Shown piece after piece: positions 33,401 through 40,416 of a stretch of DNA of 64,000 nt. The stretch's first letter is position 1. Each line of letters begins with the position of its first letter. The position numbers and the translations under genes were made by a program. The stretch spans positions 54,913 to 118,912 of the forward strand of contig CBDEWF010000128.1 of the NCBI GenBank assembly GCA_965243775.1, read 5' to 3'. Below the pieces are notes generated by a model, which was not told where the DNA came from, did not search any database, and saw nothing but the letters and a program-made list of their open reading frames with translations. The DNA is from Sansalvadorimonas sp965243775. Lineage in GTDB: Bacteria > Pseudomonadota > Gammaproteobacteria > Pseudomonadales > Endozoicomonadaceae.

Positions 33401-35434
33401 CTGCCAACGACTGGTGCCCAGTTCAACCGTATCGACGATCTCGACGAGAAGATCGGTGCGCTGGAAACCATGCTGATGAACAAGGACAGCTACATGGCGA
33501 CCGTATCCGGTGACGGTGCGTGCCTGGGCTGTGCAGAAAAGACTGTTATTCACCTGTTCACCAGTACCGTAAGCTCCCTGATGCAGCCTCGCGTCAAGAA
33601 GCACCTGGCTGAGATCGACGCTCTGGTTGCACAGCTGGAAACTCATGTTCGCATGAAGCTGGCCGGTGACGTTGACTTCTCCGATACCTCCGCTGTTGCC
33701 AAGGCTATCGAAGAGCACAAGGGCCACGACCTGACTCTGTCCGGTCTGACCGAGAGCCTGGGTCAGAGCTCTGACAAGGTTATCGATGCCAAGTGGCTGC
33801 GCTGGGTGACCCAGCTGATGGAAAAACTGAAGCACCTCAAGTGGCTGTACACCGACGGTAACCACGGCACTGGTCGTGCGTTCATGGGTGCGACCAACGC
33901 TACTGGTTGTACTTCTGTATGGGGCGCTACCTACCCTTACAACCCTTATCCATTCCCATGGGCCAACCATCTGTTCCAGGACAGCCCATCTCTGGCAATG
34001 GGTATCTTCGAAGGTCATATGGCCAAGATGGCAGACGGCTTCAAACTGCTGCGTCAGGCTGAGATTGAACTGAAAGAAGGCTATGACTTCGCCAAGCATG
34101 ACGAATTCATGACCCACTTCAACTGGAGAGACTTCTCCGATGAAGAATTCCACCTGTGTCCTCCAATCGTAGCGATCGGTGGTGACGGTGCGATGTACGA
34201 CATCGGCTTCCAGAACATGTCCCGTCTGCTGGCCTCCGGTCACCCGCTGAAGGTTATGGTTCTGGATACCCAGGTTTACTCCAACACTGGTGGTCAGGCC
34301 TGTACTTCCTCCTTCGTTGGTCAGGTTGCCGACATGGCTCCTTACGGCAAGGCGAAGCCAGGTAAGATTGAAGAGAAGCGTAAAGAGATCAGCCTCATCG
34401 GTATGGCTCACCGCACCTCTTACATCCTGCAGAGCTCCATCTCTCACACCACTCACCTGCTGGAAGGCTTCATTGATGGTCTGAACGCGCGTCGTCCTGC
34501 GCTGTTCAACATCTACTGTGTATGTCCTGCAGAACACGGTGTGGCTGATGACGTGGCCAAGACCCAGGCCAAGGTTGCTGTTGACTCCCGTGCTTACCCA
34601 CTGTTCAGCTACAACCCTGAACACGGCGACAGCATCATCGAATGCTCCAGCCTGGAAGGTAACGCCGGTCTGGACAAGAAGTGGCTGGAACAGACCATCC
34701 GCTACGTTGATGAGCAGGGTACCGAGCAGAAGATGGTTCTGCCTCTGACCTTCGCTGACTTCGCCATGACTGAAGCCCGCTTCAGCAAGCACTTCAAGAA
34801 GGTGCCTGTCGAAGCCTGGAACGACGACATGATTCCTCTGCACGAGTTCCTGGAACTGTCTGTAGAAGATCGTGACGGTCTGTTCCCATACGTAATGGCG
34901 ACTGACAAGAAGAACCACCTGGTACGTGTACTGGTTGCACAGCCAATGGTTGATTCCTGTGAAGAGCGTGTTCACTTCTGGAACCAGCTGCGCAGCATCA
35001 CTGGTCAGGACGTTAAGAACGCCATCAAGGAAGCTGAAGACAAGGCCCGCGCTGAGTTCGCCGGTGCTGCCACTTCCGCAATCCAGCAACTGGCCGGTGG
35101 TAACGTCTCTGCAGTAGCCAGCGCTGCCAACATGATCCCTGTTGCCGCTGACGGCGCCGCTGCTCCAGCAGCCGCAGCACCTTCCGGTGACGCAGTATGG
35201 ATCGAGTCTGGTGAGTGCACTGCATGTGACGACTGCATCAATATCAACTCCAGCATCTTCGGCAAGGCTGACGACGGTACTGCCTTCGTTGCCAACGCCC
35301 AGGGCGGTCCTTTCAAGGATATCGTGAAGGCTGCTGAGAAGTGCCCAGCTGGCTGTCTGCATCCCGGAGCTCCCATGGATATGGGCGAAAAGGATGTTGA
35401 GAAGCTGATCAAGCGGGCTGAGAAGTTCCAGTAA
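30500..35434 (+). CDS. nifJ: Pyruvate (2-oxoacid):ferredoxin oxidoreductase, single-chain, extended
   Basis: A 1644-aa enzyme that oxidatively decarboxylates a 2-oxoacid, most likely pyruvate, to acyl-CoA while reducing ferredoxin. Domain order: pyrimidine-binding alpha domain (SDAAGAYPITPSTQMGEYW near 40), gamma domain (AITVRMHSIGGWGMITTGKN near 500), two-cluster ferredoxin domain (KCTACGDCYTVCP near 792; CKGCMECVRVC near 930), thiamin-diphosphate-binding beta domain (DGACLGCAEKT near 1005; GGDGAMYDIGFQNMSRLL near 1225; TQVYSNTGGQ), and an added C-terminal ferredoxin-like domain (CTACDDC near 1573, CPAGCLHPG). Common NifJ proteins have about 1170-1200 residues, so this is a longer form with extra segments. 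Codon use is very strongly biased (GGT, CGT, AAC, CTG), unlike its neighbours, suggesting very high expression. It lies inside the rnf operon. Confidence 0.93.
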   Translation: MTVKKEPDHKVTLDKVKYPGKRMAMDGNTAVIMCEREASDAAGAYPITPSTQMGEYWAIESAKGHVNVGGKPLIFVEPESEHAAAAVTAGMAMSGLRATNFSSAQGIAYMHESLYAAVGKRLPYVLNVGARAMTKSTLNVHCSHDDYHCVDDTGFFQLFGATAQEAADLNLIGRKIAEESLTPAIVAQDGFLTTHLIEPVMVPERELVEEYCGRPDDIIDCPTPAQKMIYGPKRRRVPELWDVDNPITAGPVQNQDAYMQSVAAQRPYFFEHIRDITDRCMKEYGELTGRHYSRAAFYKMEDADYVIVGQGSMPLQANAVADYMREKRGIKMGVVNLTMFRPFPGDLLGAALKGRKGVCVLERTDQPLAEDLPIIREMRAVLTKCLENGMAPEGKKPYADYDSFSAADAPRMYSGCYGLGSRDFQPEGVIAAIENMLEDGAQKPFFYLGIDFVREVAANPKDEIRRQEILDAYPHVKELSLKGSENPNLLPEGAITVRMHSIGGWGMITTGKNLSMTLYDLLGYDIRANPKYGSEKKGMPTTYYLSAAPEPIRINCEHTYVDVVMSPDAKVFSHSNPLAGLKEGGTFIIQSEETDPAKVWAKIPRRFQQEVVDRGIRVFFIDGFKIAREEASNVELQFRMQGNVFQGSFFAASPLMEKAGLTEEGLFKAIEDQLRAKFGHKGDRIVTDNIRVVRRGFDEVVEITEKVVGAYEEQVRKEEKLPVMLSRAPESSNPQSSLHDFWDKVGSFYVKGQGNDNPADPNMSMSLMPAGTGMYRDMTQIRFEYPKYIPEKCTACGDCYTVCPDSALPGLANTLEEVFKTAVDRIETKGMPTLYLRRETRALEKRVRALVDQQGEAANVTRLIDQAVLERLADESDDKKKAGLEKEFAQFLDIVGDFGFAITKPYYTNMEKKQKGSGGLFSITLNPMTCKGCMECVRVCSEGALVAEPQTEEDVARIRKNWEFWNDLPTTGAQFNRIDDLDEKIGALETMLMNKDSYMATVSGDGACLGCAEKTVIHLFTSTVSSLMQPRVKKHLAEIDALVAQLETHVRMKLAGDVDFSDTSAVAKAIEEHKGHDLTLSGLTESLGQSSDKVIDAKWLRWVTQLMEKLKHLKWLYTDGNHGTGRAFMGATNATGCTSVWGATYPYNPYPFPWANHLFQDSPSLAMGIFEGHMAKMADGFKLLRQAEIELKEGYDFAKHDEFMTHFNWRDFSDEEFHLCPPIVAIGGDGAMYDIGFQNMSRLLASGHPLKVMVLDTQVYSNTGGQACTSSFVGQVADMAPYGKAKPGKIEEKRKEISLIGMAHRTSYILQSSISHTTHLLEGFIDGLNARRPALFNIYCVCPAEHGVADDVAKTQAKVAVDSRAYPLFSYNPEHGDSIIECSSLEGNAGLDKKWLEQTIRYVDEQGTEQKMVLPLTFADFAMTEARFSKHFKKVPVEAWNDDMIPLHEFLELSVEDRDGLFPYVMATDKKNHLVRVLVAQPMVDSCEERVHFWNQLRSITGQDVKNAIKEAEDKARAEFAGAATSAIQQLAGGNVSAVASAANMIPVAADGAAAPAAAAPSGDAVWIESGECTACDDCININSSIFGKADDGTAFVANAQGGPFKDIVKAAEKCPAGCLHPGAPMDMGEKDVEKLIKRAEKFQ

Positions 35435-35446
35435 AACGTGATCGGT

Positions 35447-35469
35447 ACTGACCTGGATTCCGGGTCAGT
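35447..35469 (+). terminator. Hairpin after the oxidoreductase gene
   Basis: A 10-bp stem with one G-T type mismatch (ACTGACCTGG / CCGGGTCAGT, loop ATT) begins 12 bp after the stop. No T run follows, so it is more likely an mRNA 3'-stabilising or processing hairpin than a full terminator. The 244-bp gap to rnfC holds nothing else that I can support. Confidence 0.4.
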
Positions 35470-35678
35470 GCCGGGTATGGCCCCATGTGTTTTCCGCGCC
35501 CCGGGGTGACCACCAGGGATGGTGGAAATGCCAGAAATGCAAGAGCAATTTCTGGCCTCCCTGCGTTTAAGCCCCCGACTCGTGAAAGCACATCAGGGCA
35601 TACCCGGCGGTCCAGGCGCTGAGTCGCCTGCATTTACTACAGATGACTTAGCGGATTACTGGTTGAAGGATTGTCTTT

Positions 35679-37058
35679 ATGAAGAAATCTCAGAAAGGTT
35701 TTCTCCAGATGTTTGGTGGCCAAGGTAGCTTCCGGCACGGTATTCATCCGGAGGAACATAAAGAGCTGACTGAGCACAAGGCTATTCGCCGCATTCCTTT
35801 CTACAAGGAAATGGTGTTGCCTCTGTCTCAGCATCGTGGTGCTCCGGCAAAACCCATTGTCGTAAAAGGCCAGGATGTCGTGCGTGGCGAACCGATTGCT
35901 GAAGCAGGCGGTTATGTCTCCTCCCCCCTCCATGCTCCTGTTACCGGTACTGTCGTTGCTATCGACAGGCTGGTACCCATGCCGGACGGTAAGAAAGGTC
36001 CTGCGATTATTATTCGCACATGGCCGTCTTCTACCCAGGAAATTCTGTACAGTAAAGCTGTTGATACCAATGCGATGTCTGACGACGAGCTGGTACAGGC
36101 CGTACAGGATGCCGGTGTCGTAGGTCTGGGCGGCGCGGCCTTCCCGACTCACGTAAAAATGAAAGCCCCCAAGGGCAAGAACATTACCACTCTGGTCGGT
36201 AACGGCTGTGAGTGCGAACCCTTCCTTACCTGTGACCACCGGATCATGCTCGAATATGCCGAGAACATGATCAAAGGTATCCGCCTGGTTATGCAGACCA
36301 CCGGTGCGACCAAGGCCATCATTGGTGTGGAAGACAACAAGATGGACGCCGTCCATCGTATTCGCGAAGCGATTGCTGCAGCACCTGGCGACAACAGTGA
36401 TATCACCTGTGAAGCGGTGAAGACCTGCTACCCGCAGGGTGCGGAAAAGATGCTGATCAAGAGCCTTCTGGATCTGGAAGTTCCATCTGGTGGCATTCCT
36501 GCTGACATCGGCTGTGCCGTGTTCAACGTAGGGACTCTGGCCCAGATCGGTGAGCTGGTGCCTGAAGGTCGTGGTCTGGTTGAGCGTATTGTAACTGTGA
36601 GTGGTCCTGGTGTTTCCAATCCCGGCAACTACCTGGTACCTGTAGGTACTCCGCTGCCTTATCTGCTTAAGCATGCGGGCGCGATTGAGAATCCTGGCAT
36701 GGTCATCCTGGGTGGCCCAATGATGGGTGCCGCAGTTGCGACCACTGACATTGCCTGCACCAAGGGTATTACAGGTGTTCTGGTATTTGGTCAGGATGCG
36801 CTGCCTTCTCCGGAAGAGCAGGAAGAGATGCCCTGCATCAACTGCCGCGCCTGCGTTGAAGCCTGCCCGATGTTCCTGAACCCCAGCATGCTGGGTCGCC
36901 TGTCTCAGAATGATCGTTATGAAGAGATGGCTGACCAATACAACATGTGGGACTGCTTCGAGTGCGGTTGCTGCGCGAACGTCTGCCCATCCAACATCCC
37001 TCTGACTCAGCTGATTCGTGTTGCTAAAGGCGGCCATCGTCAGCGGAACCAGGACTAA
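35679..37058 (+). CDS. rnfC: RnfC, NADH-binding Fe-S subunit of the Rnf complex
   Basis: A 459-aa peripheral subunit that binds FMN and NAD(H). Seen: N-terminal GSFRHGIHPEEHKELTE, the nucleotide-site glycine-rich AGVVGLGGAAFPTHVKM, VGNGCECEPFLTCDHRIML, and two 4Fe-4S clusters CINCRACVEACP (near 385) and CFECGCCANVCP (near 427). It lacks the long Ala/Lys-rich C-terminal extension of E. coli RsxC. Codon bias is milder than in the preceding gene. Confidence 0.96.
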   Translation: MKKSQKGFLQMFGGQGSFRHGIHPEEHKELTEHKAIRRIPFYKEMVLPLSQHRGAPAKPIVVKGQDVVRGEPIAEAGGYVSSPLHAPVTGTVVAIDRLVPMPDGKKGPAIIIRTWPSSTQEILYSKAVDTNAMSDDELVQAVQDAGVVGLGGAAFPTHVKMKAPKGKNITTLVGNGCECEPFLTCDHRIMLEYAENMIKGIRLVMQTTGATKAIIGVEDNKMDAVHRIREAIAAAPGDNSDITCEAVKTCYPQGAEKMLIKSLLDLEVPSGGIPADIGCAVFNVGTLAQIGELVPEGRGLVERIVTVSGPGVSNPGNYLVPVGTPLPYLLKHAGAIENPGMVILGGPMMGAAVATTDIACTKGITGVLVFGQDALPSPEEQEEMPCINCRACVEACPMFLNPSMLGRLSQNDRYEEMADQYNMWDCFECGCCANVCPSNIPLTQLIRVAKGGHRQRNQD

Positions 37059-37076
37059 CGGCAGGATTACTGAATA

Positions 37077-38132
37077 ATGTCTGGACATCATATATCTATG
37101 AAAATCCGGACCTCTCCGCATCTGAAAAAGACGCTGACGGTCCGGCAGATTATGGACAGTGTAACCATCGCACTGCTGCCTGTTTGTCTCTGGTCAATCT
37201 ACCTGTTTGGTCTGAGTTCTCTGGCACTGCTGCTGACAACAACTCTGTCCTGTATTGGTACTGAAGCTCTGTTCAACCGCCTGTCTGGCAAGCCAGGCCT
37301 GGCGCGTGAAAAGAGTGTTGTTATCACCGGCCTTCTGCTGGGCCTGACTCTGCCACCTGGCTTTGCCCTGTGGATGGCAGCTCTGTCCGGCTTTGTAGCC
37401 ATTGCCCTTGGTAAAATGCTGTTCGGTGGTCTGGGTCAGAACCCATTCAACCCGGCTTTGGTTGGTCGTGCTTTTGCACAGGCGGCGTTCCCGGTTTCCA
37501 TTACTACCTGGACTCCCGGCTTCCTGCCTGAGCGTTTCAGCTCCTTTATTCCATCTTCCCTGGCGGCGCCATTTATGACGCCTGCAGACAGCTCAAACTG
37601 GATTAATGCCCAGATCGACGGCTGGAGTGGTGCAACTGCGCTGAAAGCAATCGGTAGTGGTGGCGATTTTGCCAGCATATCTGATCTGATGTTTGGCACC
37701 ATTGCCGGTTCCAGTGGTGAAACGGCTGGCCTGCTGATCCTGCTGTGCGGCGCATGGCTGATATGGAAAGGCGTAATGGGCTGGAAGATTCCTGCGGCCG
37801 TTATGTTGGGTACTGCTCTGACCAGTCTGCCTTTCTGGATGATGGATGCGTCTGTTTATCCTTCTCCAGTGTTCATGCTGTTCTCCGGCGGTCTGATGCT
37901 GGCGGCAGTGTTTATGGCAACCGATATGGTTGGCACGCCACTGACTGAGAAAGGTATCTGGATCTACGGCCTGCTGATCGGTGCTCTGACTGTGATCATT
38001 CGTCTGTTTGGCTCTCTGCCGGAAGGTGCCATGTACGCGGTTCTGATTGGTAACGCCTGCGCGCCTCTGATCGACAGCTTCACCCAGCCAAAAGTCTTTG
38101 GCGCCCGTAAGCCGAGCGCCGGCGGCAATTAA
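37077..38132 (+). CDS. rnfD: RnfD, membrane flavoprotein subunit
   Basis: A 351-aa polytopic protein. The N-terminal RTSPHLKKTLTVRQIMDSVT and FNPALVGRAFAQAAFP are standard RnfD/NqrB segments. The Thr expected to carry covalent FMN is in DGWSGATALKA near residue 190. It shares in ion translocation. The start is the first ATG with an AGGA ribosome site; an internal Met eight codons in is an alternative. Stop and the rnfG start are separated by 16 bp. Confidence 0.94.
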   Translation: MSGHHISMKIRTSPHLKKTLTVRQIMDSVTIALLPVCLWSIYLFGLSSLALLLTTTLSCIGTEALFNRLSGKPGLAREKSVVITGLLLGLTLPPGFALWMAALSGFVAIALGKMLFGGLGQNPFNPALVGRAFAQAAFPVSITTWTPGFLPERFSSFIPSSLAAPFMTPADSSNWINAQIDGWSGATALKAIGSGGDFASISDLMFGTIAGSSGETAGLLILLCGAWLIWKGVMGWKIPAAVMLGTALTSLPFWMMDASVYPSPVFMLFSGGLMLAAVFMATDMVGTPLTEKGIWIYGLLIGALTVIIRLFGSLPEGAMYAVLIGNACAPLIDSFTQPKVFGARKPSAGGN

Positions 38133-38148
38133 GCAGGAGAGTAAGAGA

Positions 38149-38868
38149 ATGAGTGAAACGATTCCTGCCGTAAACATTGAGGACGAAGTTGTCGTCCCGG
38201 CACCACCGAGTTTTGCCATGTTCCGTACACTGGCTGTGATTGCCATGTTGTCCGGTCTGTTTGTGGTACTGGTTGTGCAGTGGGCTGCTCCTTACATTGC
38301 AGCCAACAAGAAAGCTGCAACGGAAGCTGCGGTATTCAATGTGGTACCTGGTGCATCTGCCAGTAAGACCTTCATTCTGGAAGGCAACACTCTGGCCGTT
38401 GCTCCTGAGGGCGCGACCGGCACTCTGGTTTATGCCGGTTACGACGATGCCGGTTCCCTGGTTGGTATGGCGATTCCCGGTGTTGCCACCGGTTACGCTG
38501 GTCCGGTTTACGTGATGTTTGGCTACAGCCCTGAGAAGGAAGCTGTGATCAAGTATCAGATCCTGACCATGACAGAAACTCCCGGTCTGGGTGACAAGGT
38601 CACCACCGACGAGAACTTCCTGGCCAACTTCGACAACCTGGTTGCCAAGCTGAACGACGCGGGTACTGCACTGGCTAACGCTATCAAGACTGTACCGAAC
38701 AAGTCCAAGCAGCACCCATGGGAAATTGATGCCATCAGTGGTGCGACCATCACTTCTACCGCCGTTGGTAATGCGATTAACAGCAGTGCCCAGCAGCTGG
38801 TTCCAGTGATCGTCAAGCAACTTCCTCTTATTAAAGAACAGGGGATCAAAGCGGAGGGCGCCAAATGA
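38149..38868 (+). CDS. rnfG: RnfG, periplasmic flavoprotein subunit
   Basis: A 239-aa protein with one N-terminal membrane helix (LAVIAMLSGLFVVLVVQWAA) and a periplasmic FMN-binding domain. The covalent FMN site is the SGATITST motif near residue 205. TPGLGDK (near residue 146) is also typical. The start is at MSETIPAVNIEDE because an AGGAGAG ribosome site lies just upstream; the frame is open 17 codons earlier inside rnfD. Stop overlaps the rnfE start by 4 bp. Confidence 0.94.
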   Translation: MSETIPAVNIEDEVVVPAPPSFAMFRTLAVIAMLSGLFVVLVVQWAAPYIAANKKAATEAAVFNVVPGASASKTFILEGNTLAVAPEGATGTLVYAGYDDAGSLVGMAIPGVATGYAGPVYVMFGYSPEKEAVIKYQILTMTETPGLGDKVTTDENFLANFDNLVAKLNDAGTALANAIKTVPNKSKQHPWEIDAISGATITSTAVGNAINSSAQQLVPVIVKQLPLIKEQGIKAEGAK

Positions 38869-39536
38869 GCATGCCCAATCAATATGAGCAGGTGACTGCG
38901 GATACCTTCCTGAGAGGTCTTTGGGAAGAAAACCCGGTATTCGTCATGCTGCTGGGTATGTGCCCGGCGCTGGCGGTAACCAACTCTGCGATTAACGCAA
39001 TCAGTATGGGCCTGGCGACCACCTTCGTACTGGTGATGTCCAGCTCCCTGATCTCCATCTTCCGGAATTTCATTCCAAAGCAGGTGCGGATTGTTGCTTA
39101 CATCGTCATCATCGCGACCTTCGTAACCATCGTTGACTACCTGATTCAGGCGATCAGCCTTGATCTGTACAACGCTCTGGGCGCATTTATCCAGTTGATT
39201 GTAGCGAACTGCGTAATCCTCGGCCGTGCTGAGTCATACGCGTCCCGCCAGAAGCTGGGTGCCACCATCGTGAACAGCTTTGGTTCCGGTATCGGCTTTA
39301 CCCTGGCTCTGCTGAGTATGGGTGCGGTTCGTGAAATCCTGGGTGCTGGCGCACTGTTTGGTGTGGGCATTATGCCAGCCGGCTTTGAGCCCTGGGTTGT
39401 TATGGTTCTGCCCCCAGGTGGTTTCTTTGTTCTGGGTTGCTGGCTGATTCTGTTTGCGTGGAACAAGAAGCGCAAGGAACAGGCTCAGCTGAATGATGCC
39501 GCTGTTAATGCTGCAGCTAACGGAGGTGCCGCATAA
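38865..39536 (+). CDS. rnfE: RnfE, membrane subunit
   Basis: A 223-aa membrane protein with six predicted helices. Landmarks are NPVFVMLLGMCPALAVTNSA, with the conserved Cys that helps hold the intramembrane Fe-S centre, and LIVANCVILGRAESYASRQK, with the second. It is homologous to RnfA and NqrD. The start overlaps rnfG (ATGA) and the stop shares one base with rnfA (TAATG). Confidence 0.95.
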   Translation: MSMPNQYEQVTADTFLRGLWEENPVFVMLLGMCPALAVTNSAINAISMGLATTFVLVMSSSLISIFRNFIPKQVRIVAYIVIIATFVTIVDYLIQAISLDLYNALGAFIQLIVANCVILGRAESYASRQKLGATIVNSFGSGIGFTLALLSMGAVREILGAGALFGVGIMPAGFEPWVVMVLPPGGFFVLGCWLILFAWNKKRKEQAQLNDAAVNAAANGGAA

Positions 39537-40111
39537 TGGAAGACAGTCTGTTTACAATCTTTATGAATGCGGCTGTCGTCAGTAACTTTGTACTGGCGAT
39601 GTTCCTCGGTATCTGTCCGTTCCTGGGGGTATCCAACAAGGTTGATACCTCTTTGAACATGGGCATGGCCACCACCTTCGTAATGGTGGTGAGTTCCGCA
39701 GCTGCGTATGCCATTAACCTGATCCTCAGTGATCTCGGTATCGAGTTCCTGCGCCTGATCTGCTACATCGCGGTTATCGCATCGTCTGTACAGCTGGTAG
39801 AGATGGTGGTGAAGAAGTTCAGTCCGGCCCTGTTCCAGGCTCTGGGTATTTTCCTTCCGCTGATTACCACAAACTGTGCGATTCTGGGTCTGACCCTGTT
39901 CCAGACCTCCCGTGAGTACGACTTCATTCAGAGCCTGGTATTCGCTCTGGGTGCCGGTGCTGGCTTTACCCTGGCACTGCTGCTGATGGCAGGTATTCGC
40001 GAGAAGCTGGAACTGGCAAAAACGCCTGACATCGCTCAGGGTGCTGCCATGACTCTGATGATTGGTGGTGTTCTGTCTCTGGCCTTTATGGGCTTCGCTG
40101 GTCTGGCGTAA
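39536..40111 (+). CDS. rnfA: RnfA, membrane subunit
   Basis: A 191-aa six-helix membrane protein, the usual length. Landmarks are NFVLAMFLGICPFLGVSNKV and LPLITTNCAILGLTLFQ, carrying the two conserved Cys of the intramembrane Fe-S centre, and the C-terminal GFAGL. It closes the main operon, so the order is B-oxidoreductase-C-D-G-E-A rather than A-B-C-D-G-E. Confidence 0.96.
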   Translation: MEDSLFTIFMNAAVVSNFVLAMFLGICPFLGVSNKVDTSLNMGMATTFVMVVSSAAAYAINLILSDLGIEFLRLICYIAVIASSVQLVEMVVKKFSPALFQALGIFLPLITTNCAILGLTLFQTSREYDFIQSLVFALGAGAGFTLALLLMAGIREKLELAKTPDIAQGAAMTLMIGGVLSLAFMGFAGLA

Positions 40112-40132
40112 TTTGTAAGGTTGACAAGTATC

Positions 40133-40182
40133 GACACACTTTCCATCACCATCCTGTCCTCTTGGGTGGTGGAAGGTGTGTC
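40133..40182 (+). terminator. Long hairpin after rnfA
   Basis: GACACACTTTCCATCACCA pairs with TGGTGGAAGGTGTGTC through a 7-bp perfect base, then two further blocks. No T run follows. It probably ends or stabilises the rnf message, or attenuates transcription into the small downstream gene at 40214. Confidence 0.45.
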
Positions 40183-40213
40183 AACACAATACGCAGGTAG
40201 CAGGTAAAAGCTG

Positions 40214-40402
40214 ATGATTGAAAAATATCTTATTGCTGTCGGTGTGATCTTTATGGCCTCGGCTGGTTGGATTACTGTCCAGCACCTGTATCGCAGTTTC
40301 GCTAACAAAAACCCCCAGTGCGGCCCGTTTCGGGACGATGGGGGTAACAGTATGTGCAAGTGTTGCGAGTCAAAACAGTATTGTGTAACCCGGCATGCCT
40401 GA
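40214..40402 (+). CDS. Small Cys-rich single-span membrane protein
   Basis: A 62-aa protein: one N-terminal membrane helix (LIAVGVIFMASAGWITVQHL) followed by a short tail with five Cys in QCGPFRDDGGNSMCKCCESK and QYC. I do not recognise it. The layout (one helix, then clustered Cys) recalls NqrM, a small Cys-containing factor needed to mature the related Na+-NQR complex, and it follows rnfA by about 100 bp. A GCAGGT element precedes the ATG. A role in Rnf Fe-S assembly is a guess from position and layout. Confidence 0.55.
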   Translation: MIEKYLIAVGVIFMASAGWITVQHLYRSFANKNPQCGPFRDDGGNSMCKCCESKQYCVTRHA

Positions 40403-40416
40403 GCCGGGCTTTCTGG

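Noticed and set aside
30476..35362. A 1628-codon open frame antisense to the 2-oxoacid oxidoreductase gene
   Set aside because: It mirrors the real gene almost exactly. The sense gene uses very few codons whose complement is a stop (TTA, CTA, TCA), so the opposite frame stays open by codon bias. Its product has no recognisable domain.
35519..35728. A 69-codon frame between the oxidoreductase gene and rnfC
   Set aside because: It overlaps the start of rnfC in another frame, and no family or clear ribosome site supports it.
35637..37121. A 494-codon open frame antisense to rnfC
   Set aside because: Same codon-bias effect opposite a well-supported gene; no domain and no ribosome site of note.
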